Positions 26,875 through 35,514 of a stretch of DNA of 64,000 nt are shown piece by piece. Positions within the stretch are counted from its first letter, which is position 1, and every line of letters starts with the position of its first letter. Origin of the DNA: Vacuolonema iberomarrocanum LEGE 07170 (GTDB taxonomy: Bacteria; Cyanobacteriota; Cyanobacteriia; Elainellales; Elainellaceae); assembly GCA_015207365.1 (NCBI GenBank), contig JADEXA010000021.1:1-64000 (forward strand), written 5' to 3'. The notes beneath the pieces were generated by a model. It saw only the letters and a program-made list of their open reading frames with translations. It had not been told where the DNA came from and did no database searches. The translations under genes and the position numbers were made by a program.

Positions 26875-27645
26875 TTAGCGGTCTGGTGGTATTTGCACCC
26901 AAGCGGCGATCGCCATTTCATTATCTTCTATTTCTAATTGTAAGAGGCGCACCAAGAAATCGTCCCCGATTAATGTCTGAATATCAAAGGTTTGCCGCGT
27001 TAAGGGTTGCAACAATTCATTGGGGACGGTCTGCCCATCAATGATGATGACGGGTTGCACAAGCTGGACGGTGCGGCTGTTTACCAGAGCAAAGCCAGAT
27101 TCTGCCACAATGTTGAGTTGGCGTTGGTTGCGGCGTTCTTGCAAGATGACGCGCAGTTGCAGGCGATCGCCCTCAATCAAGTCAACCTGCGGATCCACCC
27201 ATTCATAGCGCTCAATACCGACGGCCTCTGCCCCCGGCACCCCGACGCTAGCTTGCTCCAAGATATTGATAATGGTGGGCGATTGGAGTGCCTGGTTCAA
27301 ATCAGTTTCTGTCAGCACTATCTGGGCTGCCACTTCCAGGGGGGCTGATAGGTCGATGGTGCCCCGGCGCAATGGCCCTGGCTCGGCGGCAATCCCCTCT
27401 GCCTCTAGATTCAGCTGCGCAATTCGCACCCCTTCCAGGGGAACCAGCCCTGCTCCGGCCACGCGCACCCGTTGCACTCGACCCTGCAGCAAGCGATAGT
27501 TGGGGGCATTGTCGATGCGGATATCAATATCGTCTGCCGATTCTAACTGTTGCCGCAAGGCATCTTCAGCGAGGCGATCGCTCACCCATCCCACCGGCGA
27601 CACAACACCAATCAGGGCAATGAGAATAGCGGTTAAAAGTTCCAT
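26875..27645 (-). CDS. DUF2993 (LmeA-like) lipid-binding protein
   Basis: This 256-residue protein has an N-terminal signal or anchor (MELLTAILIALIGVVSPVGW). It then shows the DUF2993 pattern: RLAEDALRQQL near the start, GRVQRVRVAGAGLVPLEGVR, LTETDLNQAL and a C-terminal VRLLQLEIEDNEMAIAAW. DUF2993 proteins belong to the tubular lipid-binding fold and bind phospholipids in the periplasm. It is the upstream neighbour of the GerMN gene on the same strand, with 274 bases between them. Confidence 0.82.
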   Translation of the reverse strand: MELLTAILIALIGVVSPVGWVSDRLAEDALRQQLESADDIDIRIDNAPNYRLLQGRVQRVRVAGAGLVPLEGVRIAQLNLEAEGIAAEPGPLRRGTIDLSAPLEVAAQIVLTETDLNQALQSPTIINILEQASVGVPGAEAVGIERYEWVDPQVDLIEGDRLQLRVILQERRNQRQLNIVAESGFALVNSRTVQLVQPVIIIDGQTVPNELLQPLTRQTFDIQTLIGDDFLVRLLQLEIEDNEMAIAAWVQIPPDR

Positions 27646-27704
27646 CGCAGCGGTCTGTTCTTCGTTGTAAATGCGCAGGTCGAGGCTACAAGCGCGATCG
27701 CCCC

Positions 27705-28253
27705 TTACCGAGATTGCTGCTCTTCCAGGACTTGGCGGATGTGCTGCAACTCTACCAGAATTTGCCGTAATAGAGATTGGGTTACCGTTTCTTCGGGCTC
27801 CCGTTGCTCAATGCGCACATTTTTGATGCCCAACACTTCACGGGCAAATCGTGCCACTTCACCGGGATGAAACTTCAGTGGGTCATCCTTATGGTCTCGC
27901 TTTTCTGGATTGAGCCGCTTGGGATTCCAATCGGCATCCAGCACATCAGGATCGGTATTGGCATAGCGATAGACCGAGGCACGGGAACGGTTGAGTACCT
28001 TCTGGACGGCCTCAATATCCATATACCCCTGGGAATTGGTGGTAACCGTCATATCTGTATCATTCGTAGACATAGGAGTGTCATGGGAGGGTGTTGGGGA
28101 GTGATAGTTGATGCCGTTCGCATTGATGCCATTCGTATTGATGCCGTTCGCCGATCCAATATCCATATTTCTATTCTCTTGGACTGTATTTTCGTGAACT
28201 GCACTCTCTTGGATTGTCCGGTGTTGAATTGCACTGTCTGGGATTATGCTCAT
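27705..28253 (-). CDS. Helix-turn-helix DNA-binding protein with Asn/Gly/Ile repeats
   Basis: The protein has about 182 residues. A low-complexity head contains the tandem peptide NGINTNGINANGIN. A putative HTH (about 78-110; IEAVQKVLNRSRASVYRYAN), a basic segment (NPKRLNPEKRDHKDDPLKFH) and a C-terminal coiled coil (LLRQILVELQHIRQVLEEQ) follow. The combination suggests a small dimeric DNA-binding protein of the type common in cyanobacteria. The target is unknown. The frame extends upstream to 28397; I prefer the ATG at 28253, though no good ribosome site is visible. Confidence 0.7.
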   Translation of the reverse strand: MSIIPDSAIQHRTIQESAVHENTVQENRNMDIGSANGINTNGINANGINYHSPTPSHDTPMSTNDTDMTVTTNSQGYMDIEAVQKVLNRSRASVYRYANTDPDVLDADWNPKRLNPEKRDHKDDPLKFHPGEVARFAREVLGIKNVRIEQREPEETVTQSLLRQILVELQHIRQVLEEQQSR

Positions 28254-28827
28254 CTTTCCAGCCACCTCAAAAATAAAGACTGAGTAATTGACCCGCGAGT
28301 TGATTCTGCGATCGCCGCATTTAATCAAACGCCATCTCCAGGTGGTGGGATCACCCCCTGATTCGCTTACCTGTTGACTAGCTGTGAGATCAAACACGCA
28401 TTCTCATGAGCAAACAAGCTAAGGCATGCAATGCATAGCTTGAAAACTCAACCCAGCAGAATAAATTGCAGAAAAGGGGGTTTACTGCTAATCTGTGACA
28501 CCCAGGAATGAATTGCTATCACCTTTTCAGAAAAGAGTGAGAACCCAATTTTTGGCTGATCCCTTAATTCATCCATCAACAATCCTGCCTCGATCTCAGG
28601 GCAGAAGATTAACCTATTTCCAAAATTAAAAGATTCTTTAAGGAAAATTCTTACACTTCTCGATCCTTGTTAAGTGACTAGCCATATGAGGTAGAAACAT
28701 GTTAATCAAAATAGTGGTGAAACTCTGTCGATAATATTGAAAAATTCTGAAGGTAACTGTTAGAGAAATTACTCAATCTTTACACATAGATTGATATTAC
28801 CTTCATTAAATAGCCAGGAAGATATCC
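28254..28827. other. AT-rich non-coding region
   Basis: This gap is richer in A+T than its surroundings and has no supported gene. It should hold the promoter of the HTH gene. It ends at an F4 element. Confidence 0.4.
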
Positions 28828-28915
28828 GGACTGACGCAAAACTTGCATCATCCTAAGGGACGTCGTCGATGGTGTGGCTGCAACACGGCCACACCATCGA
28901 CAAAATGCGTAAGCT
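28828..28915. repeat. F4-family palindromic element, copy a
   Basis: It begins GGACTGACGCAAAACTTGCA and has the central palindrome GTCGATGGTGTGGC...GCCACACCATCGAC. It ends AAAATGCGTAAGC. It matches copies b (30929), c (42766) and d (47494) at both ends, while the central palindrome has a different sequence. Confidence 0.82.
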
Positions 28916-28952
28916 CTGTAGCCGTTATAGCCTTACGCATTGAGATGAGGAC

Positions 28953-29010
28953 AGATCACATTTTTGAAAGCCCCGCAGCGCGGGGCTTTCAAAAATGTGA
29001 TTGGTTTTTA
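28953..29010. repeat. F5-family palindromic element, copy b
   Basis: The perfect stem AATCACATTTTTGAAAGCCCC-type core (AGATCACATTTTTGAAAGCC and complement) is followed by GATTGGTTTTTA. It shares the TGAAAGCCCCGC centre with F5 copy a and lies directly after an F4 copy. Confidence 0.7.
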
Positions 29011-29094
29011 CCTCAGCGCGTAGCGCTATATCACCTTTGGTTAGCCTGCGTTTGGGTTAACCGAAGCAGGGGCTTGAATCCCCGATGCGATGAA

Positions 29095-29175
29095 CGGAAC
29101 CTGCGAAGGCACGCCTTCGCAGGTTATCAAACCCCAGATTTTCATCGTCCGTAACGGCGGACGTTGCTCGAATAG
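29095..29175. repeat. Partial relative of the F6 element
   Basis: GGAACCTGCGAAGGCACGCC, TTCGCAGGTTATCAAAC, GATTTTCATCGTCCG and AACGGCGGACGTTGCTC correspond, in reverse orientation, to the inner part of the F6 element at 39190-39354. No matching termini were found, so it is probably a remnant. Confidence 0.45.
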
Positions 29176-29269
29176 CGAAGCAAGCAGGGGCATCGTCTCG
29201 AGCGAGCAATCAAGTCTGCTGTTTTGCCCTGGCATGAACAATGGGTTTGAGCGATCGGTTTTTGAGGAC

Positions 29270-30568
29270 TCAAAATCCCCAATAGCGCCTTGGCCCAGTA
29301 TCGAGGTGTACGACGCTTGGCATATGGCTGTAAATGCCAATTCCTCCATTCCACCAGCCAAAAACGGCGTTGGCGACCTGCCGCCCACTCAAGCCAGATA
29401 CCTGGATATCTGCGGCTTTGCCAAACAGATGCTGACTCCGACTCGCACCCCCTACCGCTGCATTGACGTTAGGAGGACGATACCAGGAGTTGATTTGAAA
29501 AGGACGACCAAGCTGGCTGCGAGCCCGCTGAAGTCTGCGAGCTAGCTCAATAATATTTTCGGTAATTGTGACGCTTGGGGGAATGCGGGTGGCGTTTTTG
29601 GTCGCTTCACCCCAGAAAAAGTTGCCGCCAGAAACGATAGGCTGATCCGTATAAACATGGCCATAGTTACCGGGAAGTTTGAACCGGATGCCGGAATAAT
29701 CATTGGACGGCGGCGGTGGGGTAGGACGCGGGACGGGATAGACAACTTGACCGTTGTATTCAACCCTGGCATGGCCGTCGTAGATGTACCAGGTGCTTAG
29801 TTCATTAATAAAGTCTTTCTCATACTTCAACGCAAGCTTGATGTGGTTATTGAAGTCTCCCTGGCGATCGGCGTAGGCATAGGAATGCAGAATCCAGACG
29901 CTGCCCTGATTGACGCTATGCAGTTGGCTAGGACTGAGCTGGGAGGAAGATTTGGGCTGGCGTTTGAAGAAGGTGTTACGAGTTACCCGAAGGACGAAAT
30001 CGTTGGCTTCGGGTTTGGGATAGACGACTTCGCCATCAAATTCAATGTAGGCGTGCTGGTCATATACGTACCAGGTGCTGCGCCCCTGCAGAAAATCCTT
30101 TTCGTCGCGGATGGCGATTCTAATATGGTTACTAAAGTTGCCCTGCTGGTCGGCGTAGGCATAGGAGTGGAGGGGGATGTTTTTGTTGCGAGAGACGCTG
30201 ACAATTTCGCTAGGAGCAAGGACAGAAGACTGCAGCGGGCGCTGCTTAAAGATGGTGTCGCGCACGACGCGCACGATGGGAACCGATCGCTGATCTTCGT
30301 GGGGATAGACGACGACGCCATCAAACTCAACCTGGGCGCTGGCGCTGTGGACAAACCAGGTGTTGAAGCCTTTGAGAGAGCTATCTTTCAGGGCAAATTT
30401 GATATGGCCGTTGAAGTCTCCATTGATGTCGGCGTAAGCGTAGGATTGGATTTCGTAGGTTTCTCCGGCTTCGACATCGTAGGTTTCGCGAGTAGAAAGG
30501 TCGTCGGAGGGAACGGGCCTTAGCTTAAATACAGAGTCGCGGTTGACTCGTAGGATTCGCTGTACCAT
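29270..30568 (-). CDS. M15-type peptidoglycan peptidase with three N-terminal repeats
   Basis: The protein has 432 residues. Three repeats of about 95 residues (about 1-92, 99-190, 193-282) each contain a YAYAD segment, a WxV/I-YD type segment and a VEFDGxVVYP-like end. They are probably small beta-rich binding domains. A Pro-rich linker leads to a C-terminal M15 (D-Ala-D-Ala carboxypeptidase-like) domain with INSWYRPP, SQHLFGKAADIQV and VVHLDTG, which supply the His/Asp/His zinc ligands. No signal peptide is visible. The role in wall turnover or lysis is inferred from the family. Confidence 0.85.
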   Translation of the reverse strand: MVQRILRVNRDSVFKLRPVPSDDLSTRETYDVEAGETYEIQSYAYADINGDFNGHIKFALKDSSLKGFNTWFVHSASAQVEFDGVVVYPHEDQRSVPIVRVVRDTIFKQRPLQSSVLAPSEIVSVSRNKNIPLHSYAYADQQGNFSNHIRIAIRDEKDFLQGRSTWYVYDQHAYIEFDGEVVYPKPEANDFVLRVTRNTFFKRQPKSSSQLSPSQLHSVNQGSVWILHSYAYADRQGDFNNHIKLALKYEKDFINELSTWYIYDGHARVEYNGQVVYPVPRPTPPPPSNDYSGIRFKLPGNYGHVYTDQPIVSGGNFFWGEATKNATRIPPSVTITENIIELARRLQRARSQLGRPFQINSWYRPPNVNAAVGGASRSQHLFGKAADIQVSGLSGRQVANAVFGWWNGGIGIYSHMPSVVHLDTGPRRYWGF

Positions 30569-30928
30569 CGCATCGCCTCGTAGATATGGTATCGGGTGGA
30601 TGAGTGGGCGATCGCCAGACTGCTATCAAGACGGTCGGAACAGGTAGGAGGGCGATCGGGGAATGCGATTATTCAGGAAATTGCCATTCCCTCTCAACCT
30701 TATACACCTTGTATCCAAATTTGGGGATCTTTTCTCCCAATCTTGCTGATTAATGGGAGGTGCGCCTTGGTTTGTCGAGCTATAGAATGGCTTGAGGATG
30801 GTGTTTTGGGACGAAGGATTGCAGTTCTTCTGTTAAATGGATGTTGCATATCCCTTGCAATTCAGGTGTGATGGGAACTCAAGTTCTTGTGTCAGTCCAT
30901 GACGAAATCTAAAGCGTCTAGTTCCATA

Positions 30929-31017
30929 GGACTTACGCAAAGCTTGCGTCATCCTGAGCAAATTCGTTGATGGTGTTGGGCGCATCGCGCCCACACCATC
31001 AACACAATGCATAAATC
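30929..31017. repeat. F4-family palindromic element, copy b
   Basis: It starts GGACTTACGCAAAGCTTGCG, with central palindrome GTTGATGGTGTTGGGCGC and complement, and ends ACAATGCATAAATC. The surrounding gap 30569-31120 shows no supported gene. Confidence 0.82.
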
Positions 31018-31120
31018 TAGTTCCAGATGCGGATACTAATCACTCATGCGATGGAGTAAGAATAGCTGATTGGGCGATGTGCGATCGCTTCTTCAGATCA
31101 GATAGTGCAACTGCCTGCTC

Positions 31121-32659
31121 ATGAACCTCAAGATTATTCAAGTCGCTTCCATGAATATTTACAGCAGGATGCCTTTGCTAACGCGCCATGTTTTCCAGCC
31201 GATTTACCAGCGCTGGGCGTCCGTACAAAAGGCGCTTTTCCCCGCTGAGTCAGCTGACTATATCCAATGGCGGCACGAATTTTTACATAAACGTCTGGGC
31301 TTTGGGCTTTGGGTCGGGTTGATCTGCTTTTTGATCTCTTCGGCTCACAGTCTCAATTTGCTTTTGTTTCACCTTGACAGATTGCGTGCGGATCTCGACA
31401 GCCTGTATGGAGAGCCTTGGCTGGCCGACCAGTTTAGAGAAATTACAATTATTGGTTTCTTCCTCACAACCAGTGTGATAGTGCTCTGTCTGGTGCTGCA
31501 CAAAACATACTGGGGACACCAACATCCAGCCTGGATATTTATCATCTTTGCCAGTGCAGTGGATGGGTTTTTGCAACAACTCATCGCAACCTTCTATGGG
31601 CTGCCTATCTCCCCAAGCACAATTGTTTTTTTAGCGTTGGCTGTATTATTACCGCTCCGCTGGCCATTACATTTATTGATTCAACTCTTACCGATCACTT
31701 ACTACGTTATTGTTCTGCCAATTTTTGGCCTGACCGAAATTGGCGATCAATCAACTTTTGATGTGTATGGTTTGGGCACACTGATTGAGATTGGGTGGGT
31801 TTGCCTAATCAGCAATGTCGCGGTTTTTGTGTACGAGCGGATGCGTCGGTCTGAGTTTGAGTCGCGGCGAGAGCTACAAATCTTTTTGCATGCCATTTCT
31901 CACGATCTCAGCAGCCCTGTCATGGGAACCTCGGTCGTGCTCAGAAAACTGTTAGATAAATCGGTTGATGGTCAGGTGACGGTAGGAGCCTCGGTGGTTG
32001 AGCGTTTGGTACAGGGGAGCGATCGCCAGCTCTCTTTGCTCAATTCCCTGGTCGAAGCCTACAATGCTGATGGTCAGGGGATTTCACTGCGAGTTCAACC
32101 ACTACAACTCAGTAGTGTTGTACAAGCGGTTGTGGCAGACAGCGAACCCAAGCTACACCAAAACACCGTTGAGCTACGCGATGTCATTGACCCAGAACTG
32201 CCCTATGTGAGTGCCGACCCGACGCACCTCTGGCGCATTTTTAGCAACCTCATTGACAATGCGCTCAAACACAATCCTCCGGGCATTCAGCTTATCTTAG
32301 ACGCAGAAGTCATTGATTCAAACCCTTACTCTGCCCAGTCAGCTACCTACCGATCGCCCACGGAACGGCTGAAAGCAATGTTTCTGGGTCAAGGTTCGGC
32401 GCATTCCTCCAAGGGGCCGCCGATGATCCTCTGCCGCGTCCAAGACAGTGGTATCGGCATTCCTCCCTCTCAGTGCCAAAGACTGTTTGACCTATATACC
32501 CGTGGTAAGAGTGCTCGTTACATGCCGGGGCTAGGGTTAGGGCTTTACCTCTGCAAACAAATCGTCACAGCCCACGGGGGAGAAATTGGCGTGGTCAGTC
32601 AACCCGGTAAGGGGACAACTTTTTGGTTTACCTTGCCACTGGCAACCTCTCTCGGCTGA
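31121..32659 (+). CDS. Orphan membrane sensor histidine kinase
   Basis: The protein has 512 residues. A membrane domain of about six helices (about 60-250) forms the sensor; it is not a domain I recognise. The kinase core has a short dimerisation helix with FLHAISHDLSSPVMG and ATPase motifs NLIDNALKHNPPG, DSGIGIPPSQ and GLGLGLYLCKQI. The DL in place of the common EL after the acceptor His is typical of a kinase subgroup. No response regulator lies next to it; the nearest is the NarL-type gene at 40604-41281. Possible starts are ATG 31121, 31151 and 31169. Confidence 0.88.
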   Translation: MNLKIIQVASMNIYSRMPLLTRHVFQPIYQRWASVQKALFPAESADYIQWRHEFLHKRLGFGLWVGLICFLISSAHSLNLLLFHLDRLRADLDSLYGEPWLADQFREITIIGFFLTTSVIVLCLVLHKTYWGHQHPAWIFIIFASAVDGFLQQLIATFYGLPISPSTIVFLALAVLLPLRWPLHLLIQLLPITYYVIVLPIFGLTEIGDQSTFDVYGLGTLIEIGWVCLISNVAVFVYERMRRSEFESRRELQIFLHAISHDLSSPVMGTSVVLRKLLDKSVDGQVTVGASVVERLVQGSDRQLSLLNSLVEAYNADGQGISLRVQPLQLSSVVQAVVADSEPKLHQNTVELRDVIDPELPYVSADPTHLWRIFSNLIDNALKHNPPGIQLILDAEVIDSNPYSAQSATYRSPTERLKAMFLGQGSAHSSKGPPMILCRVQDSGIGIPPSQCQRLFDLYTRGKSARYMPGLGLGLYLCKQIVTAHGGEIGVVSQPGKGTTFWFTLPLATSLG

Positions 32660-32781
32660 ATCCTTTCCCATCCTACGTTTCCAATACTGGGCTGAAGTGA
32701 AGTGCTCATCCACCCCACCAAGCTGGACTGATTGCATCTTCCCAAAAAGCTTTCGAGATTTTCCTTGGAGCGGTCGTTATA

Positions 32782-32878
32782 TCAAATCCGGTTAAACAGC
32801 CGTAAAACCCAACTATCGTTTGCGCCCGCTGCATTGCAGCGGGCGCAAACGATAGTTGGGTTCTTCAACCGGATTTGA
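32782..32878. repeat. F2-family palindromic element, copy c (best preserved)
   Basis: It runs from TCAAATCCGGTTAAACAGCC to TTCTTCAACCGGATTTGA, flanked by TA on both sides (32780-32781, 32879-32880). The central stem is CCCAACTATCGTTTGCGCCC with a perfect complement. Its terminus is identical to the end of the IS630-type element at window position 135-146. Confidence 0.9.
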
Positions 32879-32890
32879 TATTAATCGCTC

Positions 32891-32940
32891 AGATCACTGT
32901 TTGAAAGTCTTGTAGCGCGAGGATCTCAAACAGTGATTTG
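32891..32940. repeat. F5-family palindromic element, copy c (degenerate)
   Basis: AGATCACTGTTTGAAAGTCT, TGTAGCGCGAGGATC and TCAAACAGTGATTTG form an imperfect stem resembling F5 copies a and b. It lies 10 bases after F2 copy c. Confidence 0.55.
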
Positions 32941-33216
32941 TCGTGGAGTTTTAGCCAATGGGTCTGACAAACCCAACGGTAGGTTGGCGATCGCTCCAGT
33001 AACATCGACCGTCTAGATAGCTGATTAGGCGGTTCTTCCAAGCTGGTTGGCTACCTCAAAGCGACCGGGTAGACGATGTAGTGAATCCGGGCAGGACGGC
33101 ATTGTAAGGGGGCGCAATCGAGAGAACCAAGTAAGCGAAAACCACTTCCGTCCAATGGTTTGCTTGCCGTTGCGCGTTGCATTTCACGTCAATCCCTCAA
33201 CCTTGGCACCTTGACC

Positions 33217-33771
33217 ATGATAAAGAAACTCCTTGTGTCTATTGGCTTAGCTCCGCTTTTGCTCGGATGCGCTGGCAATTTTGCTGCCGCCAACGCTGCA
33301 CCTGCCCCTCTCTTTGACTCAGTGCTAGATGACATTCGTCGAGAGTTGCCTCCAGGCTTGGAGCTTCGTTTGCCTGCCTCAATTCCTGGAGAGGTCGATC
33401 TCTACCCATTCATCAGCGAGGCCACTAACACAAAACTTGTGATTAGCCTGGGGATTACTCCAGATTGCGATGCGACGCAGGCCTGTATCGTCGGTGTAAT
33501 TGGGACGACAAACGCAGAGGCGGCTCTGGCCACCTGGCCGCCTGAAGGGCGCGATCGCACCCGCGTTAGCGTGACCGATGAAATTCAGGGGTATCACTTC
33601 CTGGAAGGCAATGGGCGATCAACTGTGCAATTTGTGATGTGGCAACAGGATGGGATGGAGTATGCGGTCGGCACCTTAGCCGATGCACTGACCCAAGGTG
33701 AGCTTTTGGCGATCGCCCGCTCGATGGCAGCTGAAGCTCCCATCAGGCGTTACCCTATCCGCGGCTACTAG
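33217..33771 (+). CDS. Lipoprotein of unknown function, copy 1 of a tandem pair
   Basis: The protein has 184 residues. A lipoprotein signal MIKKLLVSIGLAPLLLGC with lipid-modified C18 is followed by a soluble domain. That domain has DDIRRELPPG, LYPFISEATNTKL, a Cys pair (PDCDATQAC) that may form a disulfide, and VQFVMWQQDGMEYAVGTL. I do not recognise the domain. The frame extends to 33160, but the signal peptide fixes the start at 33217. A near-identical gene follows 328 bases downstream. Confidence 0.8.
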   Translation: MIKKLLVSIGLAPLLLGCAGNFAAANAAPAPLFDSVLDDIRRELPPGLELRLPASIPGEVDLYPFISEATNTKLVISLGITPDCDATQACIVGVIGTTNAEAALATWPPEGRDRTRVSVTDEIQGYHFLEGNGRSTVQFVMWQQDGMEYAVGTLADALTQGELLAIARSMAAEAPIRRYPIRGY

Positions 33772-33776
33772 AACTG

Positions 33777-33800
33777 GGTCTCACGGCCAACCGTAAGACC
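33777..33800 (+). terminator. Hairpin after lipoprotein gene copy 1
   Basis: GGTCTCACGG and CCGTAAGACC form a stem of ten pairs with one mismatch around CCAA, 5 bases after the stop. The second copy at 34659-34682 is perfect. Confidence 0.6.
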
Positions 33801-34099
33801 TAAGAAAGCATAAGCATAGTTACGTCTTTGACAAAGCTTGGCTCCAAATTGAGTGCACTCGCTGAGCCACGACCCACAATCATTGAAGGGTAAGATCTGC
33901 GATGATAAATAAAAATGACACATGGCTGGTTGGCCAATGCGAAACGACCGGGTAGACGATGTAGTGAATCCGGGTAGGACGGCATTGTAAAGGGGCGCAA
34001 TCAAGAGAACCAAGCAAGCGAAAACCACTCCCGTCCGATGGTTCGCTTAACGTTGCGCGTTGCATCTCACGTCAACCCCTCAACCTTGGCACCTTGACC

Positions 34100-34633
34100 A
34101 TGATGAAAAAACTCCTTGTGTCTATTGGCTTAGCTCCACTTTTGCTCGGATGCGCTGGCAATTTTGCTGCCGCCAACGCAGCACCTGCACCGCTTTTTGA
34201 CCCAGTGCTAGATGATATCCGCCGAGAGCTGCCCGCGGGCTGGCAGTTTCGTTTGCCCGCCTCAATCCCCGGAGAAGGCGACCTCTACCCGTTCATCAGT
34301 GAGGCTACCGACACAAAACTAGTGATTAGCCTGGGGATGACACCGGACTGCAATGCTATGAACTGTACCATCGGCATGATTGGTGCCACAGATGCAGAGT
34401 CCGTTACGACAGACTGGCCACCCGAAGGGCGCGATCGCACCTCCGTTAGCTTGACCGAAGAAGTTGATGGATATCACCTCTTGCGTGGAGAAGGCCCAGC
34501 CGCTGTGCGATATGTGATGTGGCAGCAAGATGGGTTAGTGTATGCGATCGCCACCCTGGCTGATGCGCTGCCTCAAGACGAGCTTGTGTCGGTGGCTCGC
34601 TCCATGGCAACTGAATCTCCCATCAGCCGTTAA
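34100..34633 (+). CDS. Lipoprotein of unknown function, copy 2 of a tandem pair
   Basis: This 177-residue paralog of the gene at 33217-33771 has the same signal (lipobox LLLGC, C18) and the same domain: DDIRRELPAG, LYPFISEATDTKL, PDCNAMNC, VRYVMWQQDGLVYAIATL. It lacks the last seven residues of copy 1. The two Cys residues are retained but their spacing is changed by one. Divergence is concentrated in the middle of the domain, so both copies appear to be under some selection; no stops or frameshifts are seen. Confidence 0.8.
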   Translation: MMKKLLVSIGLAPLLLGCAGNFAAANAAPAPLFDPVLDDIRRELPAGWQFRLPASIPGEGDLYPFISEATDTKLVISLGMTPDCNAMNCTIGMIGATDAESVTTDWPPEGRDRTSVSLTEEVDGYHLLRGEGPAAVRYVMWQQDGLVYAIATLADALPQDELVSVARSMATESPISR

Positions 34634-34658
34634 CACCTATCCACTGCGGCTAAAACCG

Positions 34659-34682
34659 GGTCTCACGGCCAACCGTGAGACC
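34659..34682 (+). terminator. Hairpin after lipoprotein gene copy 2
   Basis: GGTCTCACGG and CCGTGAGACC form a perfect 10-bp stem with a CCAA loop, 26 bases after the stop. It is the duplicated counterpart of 33777-33800. Confidence 0.62.
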
Positions 34683-34833
34683 TAAAAAAAGCATAAGCAT
34701 AGTTACGTTTTTGACAAATCTTGGATCTCGATTGGGTGCATTCGCTGAGACATTGCTCGATCCATGACCCAGAAGTATTGAAGAGAAGCTCTTTGACGGT
34801 AAAAATGACACATCTACTACGTGTTTTACGTCA

Positions 34834-35271
34834 ATGCTCTCGACCCTGTATGAAAAAACAACCATGCTAAGACAAACAGTTGCTCCCCGATTGAAGTACC
34901 TGCAAATTGTGCAAGGTTTCCTGACAGCCCTACCTGCTCTTTTCCTTCTATTCGCAGGTTTAATGAGCTGGTACGGTTACCGTCTGTTAGAACGTATGCC
35001 CGTTCCTTCGATCGATGATCCTAAATTCATCGAAAACGGCTTGTTTCAGGGAGTATATGTGGTCACACTGCTCCTTTACCTCGCGGTTCATGCGTCGTTG
35101 TATATTTGGTTTCCGCTCTCGGCCTTGACACTCTGGCTAGATAGCCGAGTGGGCGATCGATCCCTCCAATCAGTCATTGTTCGTGGTCTGATACATGTGA
35201 CTATCTACACCCTTCCCTGGATCGTCATTGCCCAAGACCCTGCTCAACGCATCGCATGGCTGCTCGACTAA
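34834..35271 (+). CDS. Small multi-pass membrane protein
   Basis: This 145-residue protein has three to four hydrophobic segments: LTALPALFLLFAGLMSWYGY, VVTLLLYLAVHASLYIWF and VIVRGLIHVTIYTLPWIVIA. The family is not recognised. ATG 34864 is an alternative start. It follows the lipoprotein duplication and precedes remnants of other membrane protein genes. Confidence 0.6.
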   Translation: MLSTLYEKTTMLRQTVAPRLKYLQIVQGFLTALPALFLLFAGLMSWYGYRLLERMPVPSIDDPKFIENGLFQGVYVVTLLLYLAVHASLYIWFPLSALTLWLDSRVGDRSLQSVIVRGLIHVTIYTLPWIVIAQDPAQRIAWLLD

Positions 35272-35278
35272 ACCTGAT

Positions 35279-35494
35279 ATCCGGTATGCCGCTTGGTAGA
35301 TACCCACCAATGCTGTTGCTTGGGTCTGCAGCATGCTCGTTGTGTTTTGGTTGACAGATAGTCTTCCTTCCCGTCCAGCCTTAGACTATCGTGGGATGCT
35401 GCTTAGCCTCCTGGTCGCAGCGATGGGAGGGGCGATCGCTGGTGCTCTGCAAGGCGGAGCATTGCTCTGGCTCTTACCGCAACGGCAGCAATAG
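35279..35494 (+). pseudogene. Remnant of a membrane protein gene (C-terminal part only)
   Basis: The readable frame PTNAVAWVCSMLVVFWL...GMLLSLLVAAMGGAIAGAL...LLPQRQQ ends at TAG 35494. It aligns with the C-terminal part of the remnant at 35515-35861 (NAVAWGCGNAIMVWF...GGAVAAAL...LLSQRRP). No N-terminal half or start codon is present. A 53-codon open frame from ATG 35333 remains. It looks like the decayed partner of a local duplication. Confidence 0.6.
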
Positions 35495-35514
35495 AAGCGA
35501 GAGGTCTCCCTGAA

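Larger units (their letters stand above)
33040..34815. repeat. Tandem duplication, period 883 bp
   Basis: Two adjacent units (about 33040-33930 and 33931-34815) each hold the same upstream region, lipoprotein gene and downstream hairpin. CGACCGGGTAGACGATG is at 33062 and again at 33945. The two start codons (33217, 34100) are exactly 883 apart, and the hairpins are 882 apart. The non-coding parts are highly similar, so the event looks fairly recent. Confidence 0.92.

Noticed and set aside
30596..30871. 91-codon open frame between the M15 peptidase gene and an F4 element
   Set aside because: There is no family resemblance or ribosome site; the composition looks non-coding.
28828..31017. Clustered palindromic repeats considered as a CRISPR array
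   Set aside because: The repeats belong to different families, lie hundreds of bases apart, and there are no regular spacers or cas genes.
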